Of a stretch of DNA of 64,000 nucleotides, positions 9,259 to 19,194 are shown in pieces. Below the pieces are notes generated by a model, which saw only the letters and a program-made list of their open reading frames with translations, did not search any database and was not told the DNA's origin. The translations under genes were made by a program, and so were the position numbers. Where the stretch lies: positions 1-64,000 of the forward strand of contig NZ_JARTLM010000005.1 of assembly GCF_029625905.1 (NCBI RefSeq), in the 5' to 3' direction. The number at the start of each line of letters is the position of its first letter. Position 1 is the first letter of the stretch. This DNA comes from Hydrogenovibrio sp. 3SP14C1. Its GTDB lineage: Bacteria; Pseudomonadota; Gammaproteobacteria; Thiomicrospirales; Thiomicrospiraceae.

Positions 9259-10167
9259 TTATTCAGGGGAATGTTCATCCTGAGTTGAAAAATTGTATTC
9301 TGCATATTGTGCCAGCATTTGGCCCATTTGGATAGGGGTATTTTTTTCTATTTTCCCCAGGCCTGGCATTTTGTTCAATGGCGAGAGAAGAACGACTGTC
9401 GAGCCCATGTTGAAACGCCCGATCTCGTCACCTTTTAAGTAAGATAACCCATCTTCTTGATAGTCCCAGTGTTGGATTGTTGGCTGATAATCTGGCGTGA
9501 TTTTACCTTGCCAAACGGTTTCCATACTGCCGACGAAAATAGCGCCCACCATAATCAAGCAAAAAACACCGTGCTCGTTTTCAAAGCGGATGATTAGTCG
9601 TTCGTTTCGTGCGAAGAGTCCTTCTACATTACGCACGGTCGTCGGGTTAACAGCAAACAAGTCTCCAGGTACATAGGTCATTGAGTGTAATTTAGCGTCT
9701 ACTGGCATATGGATGCGGTGGTAATCCTTCGGTGATAAATAAATCACGGCTGAATCACCATTGATAAAGTGTTGGGCATACTCTATGTCGCCACCTAATA
9801 ACGCTTCTAAAGAGTATTCATGACATTTTGCCTGAATGAGCGTTTTGCCATTAATGGTTTGAGATTGGCTAATGACACCATCGGCAGGGCTGCACCATGC
9901 GTTCTCTGTGGTGTCAATAGGGCGAGCTTCAGGTTTGAGTGCACGTGTAAAAAAGGCATTGAAGTGAGGATAGTTTTCAATTTCTTCATCGGCCGCTTCT
10001 TGGATGTCAATCTTGTAAAACTTAGTCAATAGTTTGATGGTGTTGTTCTTAATCCAGGGTTGTTTAACTTGCATAAACCAATGCATGCCCTTTGATAGCA
10101 AATGCTGTGGAATGAGATATTGTGGAGTGACTCTGAAAAAATCCAAAAAACGCATGAAGTAGCCCAT
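9259..10167 (-). CDS. psd: Phosphatidylserine decarboxylase proenzyme
   Basis: This inner-membrane enzyme makes phosphatidylethanolamine. It is a pyruvoyl enzyme that cuts itself at Gly255-Ser256 in NMGST; the usual residue before GST is Leu, here it is Met. The processing triad is visible as Asp96 (SPADGVIS), His153 (YHRIHMP) and Ser256. Length is 302 aa with the start at 10167, or 298 aa from the ATG at 10155; neither has a strong ribosome site. A CCAGGCCTGG motif lies inside the gene and encodes Pro-Gly-Leu at residues 268-270, just after the cleavage site. Confidence 0.93.
   Translation of the reverse strand: MGYFMRFLDFFRVTPQYLIPQHLLSKGMHWFMQVKQPWIKNNTIKLLTKFYKIDIQEAADEEIENYPHFNAFFTRALKPEARPIDTTENAWCSPADGVISQSQTINGKTLIQAKCHEYSLEALLGGDIEYAQHFINGDSAVIYLSPKDYHRIHMPVDAKLHSMTYVPGDLFAVNPTTVRNVEGLFARNERLIIRFENEHGVFCLIMVGAIFVGSMETVWQGKITPDYQPTIQHWDYQEDGLSYLKGDEIGRFNMGSTVVLLSPLNKMPGLGKIEKNTPIQMGQMLAQYAEYNFSTQDEHSPE
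9357..9366. repeat. CCAGGCCTGG palindrome inside psd
   Basis: An exact copy of the window-wide motif. On the coding strand it is read as CCA GGC CTG, giving Pro-Gly-Leu. Confidence 0.95.
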
Positions 10168-10357
10168 TTAAAATGTATAAAGGGCAATATTATATTAGAT
10201 AACAAACAATGTGTGGATTTGTTCATCACTTGCCAACATTTAAATGATTTTATAGAACCGAAATGAAATGTCTCAATAAAGCGATTTATTTTTTGATTTT
10301 CTTAAAAATTATTGAATTTAATAGGCTTTCCCATTAAAAAAACAATTGGTTTTATTG

Positions 10358-10363
10358 TATAAT
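10358..10363 (+). promoter_or_regulatory. Probable -10 element for argG
   Basis: A perfect TATAAT lies 38 bp before the argG start in an AT-rich region. No good -35 is seen at 16-18 bp spacing, so the promoter may depend on an activator or on the AT-rich upstream DNA. The 233-bp region between psd and argG otherwise shows no gene. Confidence 0.45.
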
Positions 10364-10400
10364 TCGCGCGATTAAAAGAATTACTCTATAAGGAAAAAGC

Positions 10401-11609
10401 ATGTCGCAAATCAAAAAAGTTGTTTTAGCTTACTCCGGTGGTTTAGATACCTCAATTATTGCCAAGTGGTTACAAGAAGAATACCAATGCGAAGTGGTGA
10501 CTTTTACTGCAGATATCGGTCAAGGTGAAGAGGTTGAACCGGCTCGCGCTAAAGCTGAAGCAATGGGAATTAAAGAAATTTATATTGAAGATTTGCGTGA
10601 AGAATTTGCTCGTGACTTTGTATTCCCTATGATGCGCGCCAATGCGATGTATGAAGGCGAGTATCGCTTAGGAACGTCTATTGCGCGTCCGTTGATTTCA
10701 AAACGTTTGGTTGAGATCGCGCAAGAAACGGGTGCAGATGCTGTTTCTCATGGCGCGACAGGGAAAGGGAACGATCAGGTTCGTTTTGAATTGAATGCGT
10801 ATGCTTTAATGCCGGATGTAAAAATTATTGCGCCTTGGCGTGAGTGGGATTTGTTATCTCGTGAAAAATTGATGGCCTATGCAGAAGAGCACAATATTGC
10901 CATTGAAAAGAAAAAAGGCAAAAAATCGCCTTATTCTATGGATGCAAACTTACTGCATATTTCTTATGAAGGTGGGATTATTGAAGATCCAGCTAATGAA
11001 CCTGAAGAAGATATGTGGCTATGGAGCGTTTCTCCTGAGAATGCACCTGACAAAGCAACTTATCTAGACATTACTTATGAGAAGGGTGATATTGTTGGGA
11101 TTAACGGCGAATCTATGTCTCCGGCAACCGTGATGGAATATCTGAATAAAGTCGGTGGAGAGAATGGTATCGGGCGAGACGATATCGTTGAAAACCGCTT
11201 TGTCGGAATGAAAGCGCGTGGGTGTTATGAAACCCCTGCGGGAACGATTATGTTAAAAGCACATCGCGCCATTGAATCTTTAACGTTGGATCGCAACGCT
11301 GCGCATTTAAAAGATGAGCTTATGCCTAAATATGCGGAAATGATCTATAACGGTTTTTGGTTTAGCCCAGAGCGTGAGATGCTTCAAGCCTTGATTGATC
11401 AGTCACAGCACTATGTATCAGGTGATGTGCGCCTTAAATTATATAAAGGAAATGTCATTGTGGTTGGTCGTACTTCTGATAACAGTTTGTTTGACGAAGA
11501 GATTGCAACGTTTGAAGACGATGGTGGTGCTTATGATCATAAAGATGCTGAAGGCTTTATTAAGCTGAATGCTCTGCGTCTGAGAACGGCAGCCAAAAAA
11601 CGTCGATAA
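10401..11609 (+). CDS. argG: Argininosuccinate synthase
   Basis: Joins citrulline and aspartate with ATP in arginine synthesis. The 402-aa protein begins with the ATP-pyrophosphatase loop [10 protein letters not shown] (residues 9-18) and keeps the family signatures [13 protein letters not shown] (ATP and citrulline site) and [17 protein letters not shown]. Length matches the short type-1 form. The ATG follows AAGGAAAAAGC. It is not linked to other arg genes; pgpA starts 43 bp downstream on the same strand. Confidence 0.97.
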   Translation: MSQIKKVVLAYSGGLDTSIIAKWLQEEYQCEVVTFTADIGQGEEVEPARAKAEAMGIKEIYIEDLREEFARDFVFPMMRANAMYEGEYRLGTSIARPLISKRLVEIAQETGADAVSHGATGKGNDQVRFELNAYALMPDVKIIAPWREWDLLSREKLMAYAEEHNIAIEKKKGKKSPYSMDANLLHISYEGGIIEDPANEPEEDMWLWSVSPENAPDKATYLDITYEKGDIVGINGESMSPATVMEYLNKVGGENGIGRDDIVENRFVGMKARGCYETPAGTIMLKAHRAIESLTLDRNAAHLKDELMPKYAEMIYNGFWFSPEREMLQALIDQSQHYVSGDVRLKLYKGNVIVVGRTSDNSLFDEEIATFEDDGGAYDHKDAEGFIKLNALRLRTAAKKRR

Positions 11610-11652
11610 GGCTTTGATATATTCCAATTAGTTTGAATTGAAAAGGCGAAAT

Positions 11653-12156
11653 ATGCCAAGTTCTAAGTCAGCAGTGCCCGCGCCAACGTTTGCTCAGCTA
11701 ATACGTCATCCCGTAATGTTTTTAGGGTTCGGGTTTGGTTCGGGGTTGATTGCAAAAGGACCCGGAACGCTTGGCACCTTGGTCGGCATGTTGGTGTTTA
11801 TTCCTTTATTATTGTGGAATGAATTTGCTGCTTGGGGTCTTTTTCTGTTTAGTTTGTTAGCCGGGAACTATATTTGTGGTGAATCTGCTCGCCAAATTGG
11901 CGTGCACGATCATGGCGGTATTGTCTGGGATGAGTTTGCAGGAATTTGGTTGGTCATTTTATTGTTGCCCGCACAAAGCTGGTTATACTGGGGTCTCGCC
12001 TTTATTTTATTTAGAATATTTGATATTGCAAAGCCATGGCCTATTAATTGGGCTGACCAAAAAGTGAGTGGCGGGGCCGGCATTATGCTGGATGACATAA
12101 TCGCTGCTTGTTATGCCATAATTATTATTTGGGCTTTGCAAACTGGTTTTTTATAG
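11653..12156 (+). CDS. pgpA: Phosphatidylglycerophosphatase A
   Basis: Removes phosphate from phosphatidylglycerol phosphate in phospholipid synthesis at the inner membrane. The 167-aa protein has the family marks GSGLIAKGPGTLGTL near the N-terminus, DHGGIVWDEFAG with its acidic metal-binding residues, FRIFDIAKPWPI, and GGAGIMLDDIIAACYA near the C-terminus, with several membrane segments between. The start at 11653 is chosen over an upstream TTG because AAAAGG stands 6 bp before the ATG. Confidence 0.93.
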   Translation: MPSSKSAVPAPTFAQLIRHPVMFLGFGFGSGLIAKGPGTLGTLVGMLVFIPLLLWNEFAAWGLFLFSLLAGNYICGESARQIGVHDHGGIVWDEFAGIWLVILLLPAQSWLYWGLAFILFRIFDIAKPWPINWADQKVSGGAGIMLDDIIAACYAIIIIWALQTGFL

Positions 12157-12210
12157 GGCTTTAAGGTATATTTTGTCCTATTCATTAATGATTTAAGAGA
12201 TAAAGAAAGT

Positions 12211-12507
12211 ATGTTTACTGCATGTGAAGATGTTAAGCGATTAATTAAAGAGAAAAACGCACAGTTTGTCGATGTCCGCACACCAGAAGAGTTTGCTATG
12301 AGTAAGTTGCCTGGCGCGGTTAATATTCCTCTTCAGGATATTGATCGGGTTGGTGACAGTATGTTGAATAAAGATATGCCAGTGATTGTATTTTGTCGTT
12401 CAGGGCAGCGCTCTCATATGGCGATGCAAATCTTACTGTCGTTAGGGTTTGATGAAGTCTATAACATGGGGCCTTACCAAGCTTGGTATCAATGTCCGGA
12501 TGAATAA
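12211..12507 (+). CDS. Single-domain rhodanese (sulfurtransferase)
   Basis: The 98-aa cytoplasmic protein is a single rhodanese domain: FVDVRTPEEF, GAVNIPLQDI and the active loop CRSGQRS with catalytic Cys62, the six-residue loop size of sulfurtransferases rather than phosphatases. It moves sulfane sulfur between thiols or to cyanide; its natural partner is not shown by context. It stands alone between pgpA and a transporter and ends in a terminator, which suits a small independent gene. Confidence 0.9.
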   Translation: MFTACEDVKRLIKEKNAQFVDVRTPEEFAMSKLPGAVNIPLQDIDRVGDSMLNKDMPVIVFCRSGQRSHMAMQILLSLGFDEVYNMGPYQAWYQCPDE

Positions 12508-12553
12508 GGTAACTCCTTTTAAATGACAGCGCAGTCATTTATAAATAATGATT

Positions 12554-12580
12554 AAAAAGCACCAGCCCTGGTGCTTTTTT
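12554..12580 (+). terminator. Rho-independent terminator; variant CCAGCCCTGG of the palindrome family
   Basis: Two perfect 12-base arms (AAAAAGCACCAG and its complement) around the central CC end in a T run. The centre reads CCAGCCCTGG at 12562-12571, one base away from CCAGGCCTGG. It follows the rhodanese gene. Confidence 0.88.
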
Positions 12581-12625
12581 TGTATGTAATTGAAGAGAAA
12601 TTCTTAACTAGGTTTAGGGGAAATT

Positions 12626-13888
12626 ATGAGATTAGCCATACATTGGCAGATATTAATCGCCTTGGTATTCGCAGTCATCATGGGGATTTGGACTGGAGCA
12701 GACGGCACGATTGGTGGGATTCAATGGCTGGCAATCTATACATTCATCGGAACTTTGTTCTTGAATGCTTTGAAAATGATTGTGGTTCCGCTGGTGATGT
12801 CAGCCATTATTACAGGGGTCGCTAATATTGGTGAGCAGGGCGGCTTTGGCCGTTTGGGAAGCAAAACCATTGGGTATTATGTTTTAACCAGTTTTATGGC
12901 TATCTTGGTTGGGCTTACGCTAGTGAACCTGATTCAACCGGGTGTTTCAGAAAGTGGGATTCCGGTTTTAGAAAGCAATGAGCAAATCATGAGTGCGGTC
13001 GCAGGGAAATCAGCTGGAGATGTTGTGGACGTGTTTTTACGTATGATTCCCGTCAATATCGTCGATGCTGCCGCTGAAGGTCAAATGCTCGGGTTGATTT
13101 TCTTTAGTTTGTTATTCGGTTACTTCATTACCCAGCTTAAAGGGGAGCTGAAAACAACCTTAAGCAATTTCTGGCAAGCGGTTTTTGAAGTGATGATGAT
13201 GATGACGGCTTGGGTAATGAAATTTGCTCCGATTGGGGTATTTGGCTTGGTCGCCGCTTCAGTGGCAAAAACTGGATTTGAACAGTTTGAAAATTTGGCG
13301 CTGTTCTTTTTGACTGTCACTTTGGCTTTAGGGATCCATTTTTTAATCGTACTGCCATTGTTGCTACGTTTTCTTGGGGGGGTGAAAAACCCTTGGCTAC
13401 ATTTTCAAGCAATGGCGCCTGCTTTGTTGACGGCCTTTTCAACCAGTTCTTCTTCCTCAACGTTACCCATCACCATGAATGCGGTAGAAACTCGAGCCGG
13501 AGTTTCTAACCGAGTGTCGAGTTTTGTTTTACCGTTGGGGGCAACGGTCAATATGGATGGAACGGCTCTGTATGAGTGTGTTGCCGCCGTATTTATCGCA
13601 CAATTGTTTGGTGTGCCATTGGACTTTTCTACCCAGTTTTTAATTGTGGTGATTGCGTTAACGACCTCTATTGGTGTGGCGGGAATTCCGTCAGCGAGCT
13701 TGGTTGCCATCAGTATTATTTTGGTTGCGGTTGGCTTACCAGCTGAAGCGATTGGATTACTGTTGGTGGTTGATCGATTGTTAGATATGATGCGAACCAC
13801 GGTCAATATATTCAGTGATTCTGTGGGAGCGGTCATCATTGCTCGTACTGAAGGGGAAGAGCAAGTATTGGTTTCAAAACATTTCTAA
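12626..13888 (+). CDS. Dicarboxylate/amino acid:cation symporter (DAACS/GltP family)
   Basis: An inner-membrane carrier for C4-dicarboxylates or acidic amino acids driven by H+ or Na+. The 420-aa protein has the family hallmarks: eight or so membrane segments, the serine-rich hairpin loop FSTSSSSSTLPITMN at about 272-286, the substrate and cation motif NMDGTALYE at about 310-318, and a second hairpin ending AGIPSAS. The exact substrate cannot be read. The ATG follows AGGGGAAATT. The gene of unknown function at 13912 begins 23 bp later. Confidence 0.92.
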   Translation: MRLAIHWQILIALVFAVIMGIWTGADGTIGGIQWLAIYTFIGTLFLNALKMIVVPLVMSAIITGVANIGEQGGFGRLGSKTIGYYVLTSFMAILVGLTLVNLIQPGVSESGIPVLESNEQIMSAVAGKSAGDVVDVFLRMIPVNIVDAAAEGQMLGLIFFSLLFGYFITQLKGELKTTLSNFWQAVFEVMMMMTAWVMKFAPIGVFGLVAASVAKTGFEQFENLALFFLTVTLALGIHFLIVLPLLLRFLGGVKNPWLHFQAMAPALLTAFSTSSSSSTLPITMNAVETRAGVSNRVSSFVLPLGATVNMDGTALYECVAAVFIAQLFGVPLDFSTQFLIVVIALTTSIGVAGIPSASLVAISIILVAVGLPAEAIGLLLVVDRLLDMMRTTVNIFSDSVGAVIIARTEGEEQVLVSKHF

Positions 13889-13911
13889 AAGATTGAACAA
13901 GTAGGACTAAG

Positions 13912-14256
13912 ATGAACGTTAACTTTCCAGAATTGAAAAACCTTAGCTTGGAACATGGTGCTGAGCAAAATGATTTTTTAAAAACCATTTTAGAAAAACA
14001 CATTGCTGAAATTGATATCGGGTTAGTGCAAGACCTCTCTCATATTAGCCATTTTGCAAGCTATTCAGGGGGGATGGTAGTGGAAAAAGTGCAGCATCAA
14101 AAGGATAATTTATACCGTCTGGAATACAGTTATCCTTGGGAAATGAACTGGAGCTGTGCAGACCAGGTTGATGAAGGTGTTATTCATGATAAAGTTCGTT
14201 TTACCGTGTCTGAGGACGGAGAAATTGACTTTAAAATGCTGATGTTGGCTTCTTAA
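13912..14256 (+). CDS. Conserved-looking unknown protein, 114 aa
   Basis: No family was recognised. It is a soluble acidic protein without signal peptide; aromatic pairs around YSYPWEMNWSC suggest a small alpha/beta fold. It starts after AAGTAGGACTAAG and lies between the DAACS symporter and dmeF on the same strand, with 36 bp to dmeF, so it may be cotranscribed with either. Confidence 0.6.
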   Translation: MNVNFPELKNLSLEHGAEQNDFLKTILEKHIAEIDIGLVQDLSHISHFASYSGGMVVEKVQHQKDNLYRLEYSYPWEMNWSCADQVDEGVIHDKVRFTVSEDGEIDFKMLMLAS

Positions 14257-14292
14257 GATAAATGGATTTAGCAATATACTATTAGGTATTAA

Positions 14293-15237
14293 ATGAATCA
14301 AGATACGCTTCGTCGCTTCCAACATTCCCACAATTTTGTTCGTTATTCAAAAAAGAATGAACGTCAGGTTTGGATTGTTTTAGTGATTACTGCCGTGACA
14401 ATGGTGGCTGAGATTGTCGCGGGAACCTGGTATGGCTCTATGGCCTTGCTGGCAGATGGTTGGCATATGAGTACGCACATGGTTGCATTCGGTATTACGC
14501 TATTTGCCTGGCGTTATGCAATGGCCAAAAAAGAAGACCCGACATTCAGCTTTAGTACTGGAAAAGTGTCCGTGTTAGCGGCTTATAGCAGTGCTATTTT
14601 CTTGATTATTGTAGCCGTGATGATGGTGGTAGAGTCGATCACACGATTTATTTCCCCACATGAAATCGCCTTTAATCAAGCTTTAATTGTGGCGGCGATT
14701 GGGTTGTTGGTCAATTTCGTTTCTGCTTTATTATTGCATCATGATCATAATGGCGATGATGATCAACAAACAATGAACGCTTCTGAAGAGGGTCTTAACG
14801 CGCACCCTCATGGCAAAGATCATAACCATCAGGCTGCTTATTTACACGTGTTGGCCGATGCGTTGACATCTCTTGCTGCAATTGCGGCTTTATTGGCTGG
14901 AAAATGGCTCGGTTGGAATTGGATGGACCCGATGATGGGCGTAGTCGGCGGCATTATCATCTTTATCTGGGCTAAGAAGTTGATTAAAGAAACCTCCATC
15001 ATTTTATTGGATCACAGTCTTTCTGCTGAAATCACTGATAAAATTATTGAAAAGTTGGAAGAGAATTCCTCTGACAAGGTAGTTGATTTTCATGCCTGGA
15101 AAGTGAGTGCGGATGATTATGCGATTATTATCGGATTAGTATCAGAGGATCCGAAATCGCCTGAATACTATAAAGCGAAGCTGGAAGCGTTTTGGCAATT
15201 GAAGCATATCACGATAGAAGTTAATCCCGTCGATTAA
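14293..15237 (+). CDS. dmeF: Cation diffusion facilitator, DmeF type (Co/Ni efflux)
   Basis: The 314-aa inner-membrane proton antiporter exports divalent metals; DmeF members favour cobalt and nickel. The N-terminal HSHNF, the transport-site segment LLADGWHMSTH, the matching HVLADALTS in helix 5, and a His/Asp-rich cytoplasmic loop (HHDHNGDDDQQ ... HPHGKDHNHQ, about 152-178) are diagnostic. Six membrane segments precede a C-terminal cytoplasmic domain. It is convergent with lpxH, whose stop lies 6 bp away; no hairpin separates them. Confidence 0.88.
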   Translation: MNQDTLRRFQHSHNFVRYSKKNERQVWIVLVITAVTMVAEIVAGTWYGSMALLADGWHMSTHMVAFGITLFAWRYAMAKKEDPTFSFSTGKVSVLAAYSSAIFLIIVAVMMVVESITRFISPHEIAFNQALIVAAIGLLVNFVSALLLHHDHNGDDDQQTMNASEEGLNAHPHGKDHNHQAAYLHVLADALTSLAAIAALLAGKWLGWNWMDPMMGVVGGIIIFIWAKKLIKETSIILLDHSLSAEITDKIIEKLEENSSDKVVDFHAWKVSADDYAIIIGLVSEDPKSPEYYKAKLEAFWQLKHITIEVNPVD

Positions 15238-15242
15238 TCAAG

Positions 15243-15980
15243 TTAAATCAGTGCCGGTTCAATGAGTTCGAAAGTGCCGGTAGAGGATAGTTTCAAAACC
15301 TGCGTTTCTGGTCGCCAATCTCCTAATACCCAACGATGCTTTTGCTGCTGGTTAACAATAAAAGGATGGTGGGCGGGACGATGAGTATGTCCATGAATTA
15401 AATGATCACAATTGGGGTGCTGGCGCATCAGTTGCTCAACCGCTTGGGCGTTCACATCCATAATGCTTTCCGACTTTTGTTGTGTGTGTTGTTGTGAACT
15501 ACGTCGCATAGAGTCTCCAATCTGAAGACGTTTCTTTTTGGGTAAGCGAAGAAACAACCACATGATGATTGGATTACGAAGGATTTTACGCATTCTTTGA
15601 AACGCTTTGTCATCAGTACACAAAGCATCCCCATGCAGTAACAGAAGCGTTTGGTTGTAAAGCGTAATGACGGTAGGTTCTTTTAGAAATTGTATGCCGC
15701 TTGCTTGCCAAAATTCTCGACGCATTAAAAAATCCCGGTTACCGTAAAGCAAATAAATTGGCGTACCGTTGTCAGTGAGTTTTTTAAAGAGGTTGATAAC
15801 GGTAGAATACGCTTCTATGCCGATGTCATCTCCGACCCACATCTCAAACAAATCCCCCAGAATATAGAGTGCCTCAGCTTTAGGCACCTCGGATTCTAAG
15901 AATTGATAGAATGCCTGGTTAGTAGGATGCGTGTCGTCAGGATGTAAATGAATGTCAGCGGTAAATAAGGTATAAGGCAT
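15243..15980 (-). CDS. lpxH: UDP-2,3-diacylglucosamine diphosphatase
   Basis: Makes lipid X in lipid A synthesis at the inner face of the membrane. The 245-aa calcineurin-like phosphoesterase shows all metal motifs in order: ADIHLH (about 6-11), GDLFEMW (about 42-48), YGNRDF (about 75-80), LHGD (about 114-117) and GHTHRP (about 195-200). The ATG at 15980 is chosen because GAGGAATTAC stands directly before it; the ATG 12 bp upstream would place that ribosome site inside the gene. lpxK and kdsB of the same pathway lie at 59-61 kb. Confidence 0.93.
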   Translation of the reverse strand: MPYTLFTADIHLHPDDTHPTNQAFYQFLESEVPKAEALYILGDLFEMWVGDDIGIEAYSTVINLFKKLTDNGTPIYLLYGNRDFLMRREFWQASGIQFLKEPTVITLYNQTLLLLHGDALCTDDKAFQRMRKILRNPIIMWLFLRLPKKKRLQIGDSMRRSSQQHTQQKSESIMDVNAQAVEQLMRQHPNCDHLIHGHTHRPAHHPFIVNQQQKHRWVLGDWRPETQVLKLSSTGTFELIEPALI

Positions 15981-16053
15981 GTAATTCCTCATGGCATCAT
16001 TTACCTACGTCAGGGAGTTCCCCGTAGTAGGTAAATGAATAGTACGGATAAGA

Positions 16054-16560
16054 TTAATCCGTTTCTTTAACGATGGTTTTTTCGATAACAATATCTTCAA
16101 CCGGGACGTCTTGATGACCACGGCGAGAAGTGGTTTCAACTTGCGCCATTTTATCGATGACCTCTAGCCCATCAATAATACGACCAAAGACAGCGTAACC
16201 CCAGCCGTTCATGTCTTTTGAGGTATGGTTTAAGAAGTCATTGTCGACCAGGTTCATGAAAAACTGCGTGGTTGCAGAGTTCGGATCCATTGTCCGCGCA
16301 TAAGATAAAGCGCCTCGAACATTTTTGAGGCCATTATCCGCCTCATTTTCAATCGGATCACCAGATGGTTTTTCTTCCATGCCTGGCAGCATGCCACCAC
16401 CTTGTACCATGAAGCCGGGAATGATTCGATGAAAAATCGTCCCGTTGTAAAAACCATCCATGGCGTAATGAACAAAGTTTTCAGCACCAATCGGTGCGTT
16501 TTCATGATCCACTTCAATGGTAATATCGCCCATGTTTGTTTGGAAAGTGACTTGTGTCAT
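16054..16560 (-). CDS. ppiB: Cytoplasmic cyclophilin, peptidyl-prolyl isomerase B
   Basis: The 168-aa protein without signal peptide is a complete cyclophilin domain: NFVHYAMDGFYNGTIFHRIIPGFMVQGGG contains the catalytic Arg, Phe and Gln, followed by SYARTMDPNSATTQFFMN. It catalyses proline isomerisation during folding. It lies 81 bp downstream of a second, exported cyclophilin on the same strand, separated by a hairpin that should limit read-through. Confidence 0.95.
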   Translation of the reverse strand: MTQVTFQTNMGDITIEVDHENAPIGAENFVHYAMDGFYNGTIFHRIIPGFMVQGGGMLPGMEEKPSGDPIENEADNGLKNVRGALSYARTMDPNSATTQFFMNLVDNDFLNHTSKDMNGWGYAVFGRIIDGLEVIDKMAQVETTSRRGHQDVPVEDIVIEKTIVKETD

Positions 16561-16600
16561 TGTAAATTTTCCTTTTAAAGTCTTTTAAGTGTTTCTGTTA

Positions 16601-16626
16601 AAAAACAGCCAGGTCTGGCTATTTTT
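16601..16626 (-). terminator. Terminator with CCAGGTCTGG, a one-base variant of the palindrome
   Basis: A-tract, stem AGCCAGG/TCTGGCT and T-tract mirror the structure at 5654-5679, with a G-T centre and one mismatch. It lies 16 bp beyond the stop of the exported cyclophilin. Confidence 0.75.
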
Positions 16627-16641
16627 AACAAAGGGATTCGG

Positions 16642-17217
16642 TTATTTAATTTGAGTAACTTTGGTCATCACTACTGGGTTGACGGGAACATCGCCCATGC
16701 CGTTGTGGAAGCCAGTCTTGACGTTACGAATGTGGTTAACCACTTTCATGCCTTTGATGACACGCCCAAAAACGGCATAGCCATAAGCTCGAGGTGTTTT
16801 TTCTCTAAAATCTAAAAAGGTATTTTGCGCAACGTTAATAAAGAACTGGGAAGAGGCCGAATGTGGATCATTGGTGCGGGCCATTGCAACAGTACCAATG
16901 CGATTTCTCAGGCCGTTGTCCGCTTCATTATGAATTGGGCTATGGGTGATCTTTTTTGTCATGTCAGGCGTGAAGCCGCCGCCTTGAACCATGAAATTAG
17001 AAATTACTCGGTGGAATATGGTTCCATCATAGAAACCTTCGTTGACATAGCGAAGAAAGTTTTCAACCGTTTTAGGCGCCTTATTTGGATAAAGCTCCAT
17101 AATGATGTTTCCCATATTGGTTTGAATGAGAACCTGTGGGTTGGTTTTGTCCGCAGCAAAACTGTTGAAGCTGAAAAAGCTTAAAAATAAAGTGATGAAT
17201 GCCAATCTTCTTGTCAT
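16642..17217 (-). CDS. ppiA: Exported cyclophilin, peptidyl-prolyl isomerase A type
   Basis: The 191-aa protein has a signal peptide (MTRRLAFITLFLSFFSFNSF-AA), then a full cyclophilin domain: NFLRYVNEGFYDGTIFHRVISNFMVQGGG and MARTNDPHSASSQFFIN. It should assist folding in the periplasm. Start at 17217 follows GGAGAAAATC; an upstream start would spoil the signal peptide. It is a close paralogue of the cytoplasmic enzyme beside it, so the pair probably arose by tandem duplication with gain or loss of the signal. Confidence 0.92.
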   Translation of the reverse strand: MTRRLAFITLFLSFFSFNSFAADKTNPQVLIQTNMGNIIMELYPNKAPKTVENFLRYVNEGFYDGTIFHRVISNFMVQGGGFTPDMTKKITHSPIHNEADNGLRNRIGTVAMARTNDPHSASSQFFINVAQNTFLDFREKTPRAYGYAVFGRVIKGMKVVNHIRNVKTGFHNGMGDVPVNPVVMTKVTQIK

Positions 17218-17387
17218 GATTTTCTCCGTTTCGCCTTGTAACGATAGATTATGATTTGTCATCAGCATTTTAACATGATGAATTTAGCGTGAAGCCTTTT
17301 CTCTATGACGAAAGGCTTGAAAACGGCTTTAAATGTTTCGATAAACATGATTTGCGAATGATCGGACTCATTTTCTAAGTGCATTAA

Positions 17388-17396
17388 TGCTATAAT
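17388..17396 (+). promoter_or_regulatory. Extended -10 promoter for glnS
   Basis: TGC followed by a perfect TATAAT is an extended -10 element. The -35 region is poor. The start of glnS is at 17515, so the leader would be about 110 nt. It contains a degenerate CCAGGCCTTT at 17472-17481. The rest of the 297-bp gap between ppiA and glnS shows no gene. Confidence 0.55.
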
Positions 17397-17514
17397 TACG
17401 CGTTATTCTAGCTTGAATTATTTTAATGAATGGCTGGCCGAATTGGGTCTCCGTCTGAGTTGAAGTAATTGCCAGGCCTTTTCCATATTCTACATTTGAT
17501 AGGTTTTTTTGAAC

Positions 17515-19194
17515 ATGAGTCAAAACACGACAGTTGCAGTTGATAAACCGACAAACTTCATCCGAAACATCATAGATGAAGATCTTGCTACTCACAAATA
17601 CAACAAAGTCCATACGCGCTTCCCGCCTGAACCTAATGGTTATTTACATATTGGCCATGCGAAGTCGATTTGTTTGAATTTTGGGTTGGCAGAAGATTAT
17701 CAGGGTGACTGTAATTTACGTTTTGATGATACCAACCCAGCAAAAGAAGACGTGGAATATGTTGAAGCAATCAAAAAAGATGTTGCTTGGCTTGGCTTTA
17801 ATTGGGCGGGGGAACCTTGTTATTCCTCGAATTATTTCCAGCAGTTTCATGATTATGCGGTTGAGTTAATCTCAAAGGGCTTGGCGTATGTGTGCTTTTT
17901 GAATGCTGAAGAGACGCGTACTTATCGCGGAACGCTAACAGAGCCGGGTAAAGACAGCCCTTATCGTGAAACGTCGGTCGAAGAAAATCTTGCGATGTTT
18001 GCCAAGATGAAAAACGGAGAGTTTAAAGAAGGGGAGTGTGTCCTTCGCGCAAAGATCGATATGACCTCTTCTTTTATGTGTATGCGAGACCCGACGCTTT
18101 ATCGTGTGCGTTATGCTGAGCATCACCAGACAGGAAATGCTTGGTGTATTTATCCTATGTATGATTTTGCCCACTGTGTCTCAGATGCAATTGAGGGGGT
18201 GACACATTCCCTTTGCACTTTAGAGTTCCAAGATAATCGCCGTTTATATGATTGGGTGTTAGAGCATATAAATGATTTCAATAAGCCTGACCGCCCATTT
18301 CAATATGAATTTTCTCGTTTGAATCTTGAATATACCGTGATGTCAAAACGAAAGTTGCATCAGCTGGTAGAAGATAATTTGGTTTCAGGTTGGAATGATC
18401 CGCGCATGCCAACCATTTCAGGGTTGCGTCGACGTGGTGTGACGCCGACTGCCATTCGTGACTTTGCCGAACGTATTGGTATTTCAAAGGTCGATAGCAT
18501 GACGGAAATGGGAATTTTAGAAGCCGCCATTCGAGACGATTTAAATGTGGTCGCACCTCGTACAATGGGTGTAATTGATCCAATAAAGTTAGTGATTGAG
18601 AACTATCCTGAAAACGAAGTGGAATCCATCAATGCCCCAGTACATCCACAGAATGAAACCATGGGAAAACGTGAGATTTTCTTTGGTAAAGAATTGTATA
18701 TTGATCGTGCCGATTTTGTTGAAGAAGCACCCAATAGAAAATGGCAACGTCTGGCAATCGATAAAGAAGTACGACTACGTAATGCGTATATTGTTAAAGC
18801 CGAGCGTATGGAAACGGATGCGGAAGGAAATGTCACCACCGTGTATGGAACTTATGACCCAGAGACTTTAGGTAAAAACCCTGCAGATGGGCGTAAAGTG
18901 AAAGGAGTCATTCACTTTGTGGAAGCTTCAAAAGCATTGCCGGCTGAATTCAGACTTTATGATCGTTTATTCACGGTGCCGAACCCGGTGAAAGAAGAAG
19001 ACTTTGAAGCCGTGATCAACCCGGATTCATTGATTGTCAAGCAGGGCTTTGTTGAGCCCGCGATGCAATTTGCAGAAAAAGAAACCGCTTATCAGTTTGA
19101 GCGCGAAGGGTACTTCTGCCGCGATAACGAACCTAGTGAGAAACTCGTTTTTAACAAAACGGTCGGACTAAGAGATACTTGGAGCCAAAAGTAA
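17515..19194 (+). CDS. glnS: Glutaminyl-tRNA synthetase
   Basis: Charges tRNA-Gln. The 559-aa class I synthetase has the HIGH motif in [15 protein letters not shown], the Gln-site segment RFDDTNP, and KMSKS equivalent VMSKRKL, followed by the beta-barrel anticodon-binding C-terminus. ATG at 17515 is used rather than the TTG 6 bp earlier. Its stop overlaps the first base of the cysS start, so the two synthetases form an operon. Confidence 0.97.
   Translation: MSQNTTVAVDKPTNFIRNIIDEDLATHKYNKVHTRFPPEPNGYLHIGHAKSICLNFGLAEDYQGDCNLRFDDTNPAKEDVEYVEAIKKDVAWLGFNWAGEPCYSSNYFQQFHDYAVELISKGLAYVCFLNAEETRTYRGTLTEPGKDSPYRETSVEENLAMFAKMKNGEFKEGECVLRAKIDMTSSFMCMRDPTLYRVRYAEHHQTGNAWCIYPMYDFAHCVSDAIEGVTHSLCTLEFQDNRRLYDWVLEHINDFNKPDRPFQYEFSRLNLEYTVMSKRKLHQLVEDNLVSGWNDPRMPTISGLRRRGVTPTAIRDFAERIGISKVDSMTEMGILEAAIRDDLNVVAPRTMGVIDPIKLVIENYPENEVESINAPVHPQNETMGKREIFFGKELYIDRADFVEEAPNRKWQRLAIDKEVRLRNAYIVKAERMETDAEGNVTTVYGTYDPETLGKNPADGRKVKGVIHFVEASKALPAEFRLYDRLFTVPNPVKEEDFEAVINPDSLIVKQGFVEPAMQFAEKETAYQFEREGYFCRDNEPSEKLVFNKTVGLRDTWSQK

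Noticed and set aside
10290-10320. Possible ArgR box before argG
   Set aside because: Only one half-site resembling TGAAT is seen and no symmetric partner.
13405-13839. 144-codon open frame on the minus strand inside the DAACS symporter
   Set aside because: It lies wholly inside a well-supported membrane transporter gene and its translation is low-complexity Thr/Asn/Ala-rich, the usual antisense of hydrophobic segments.
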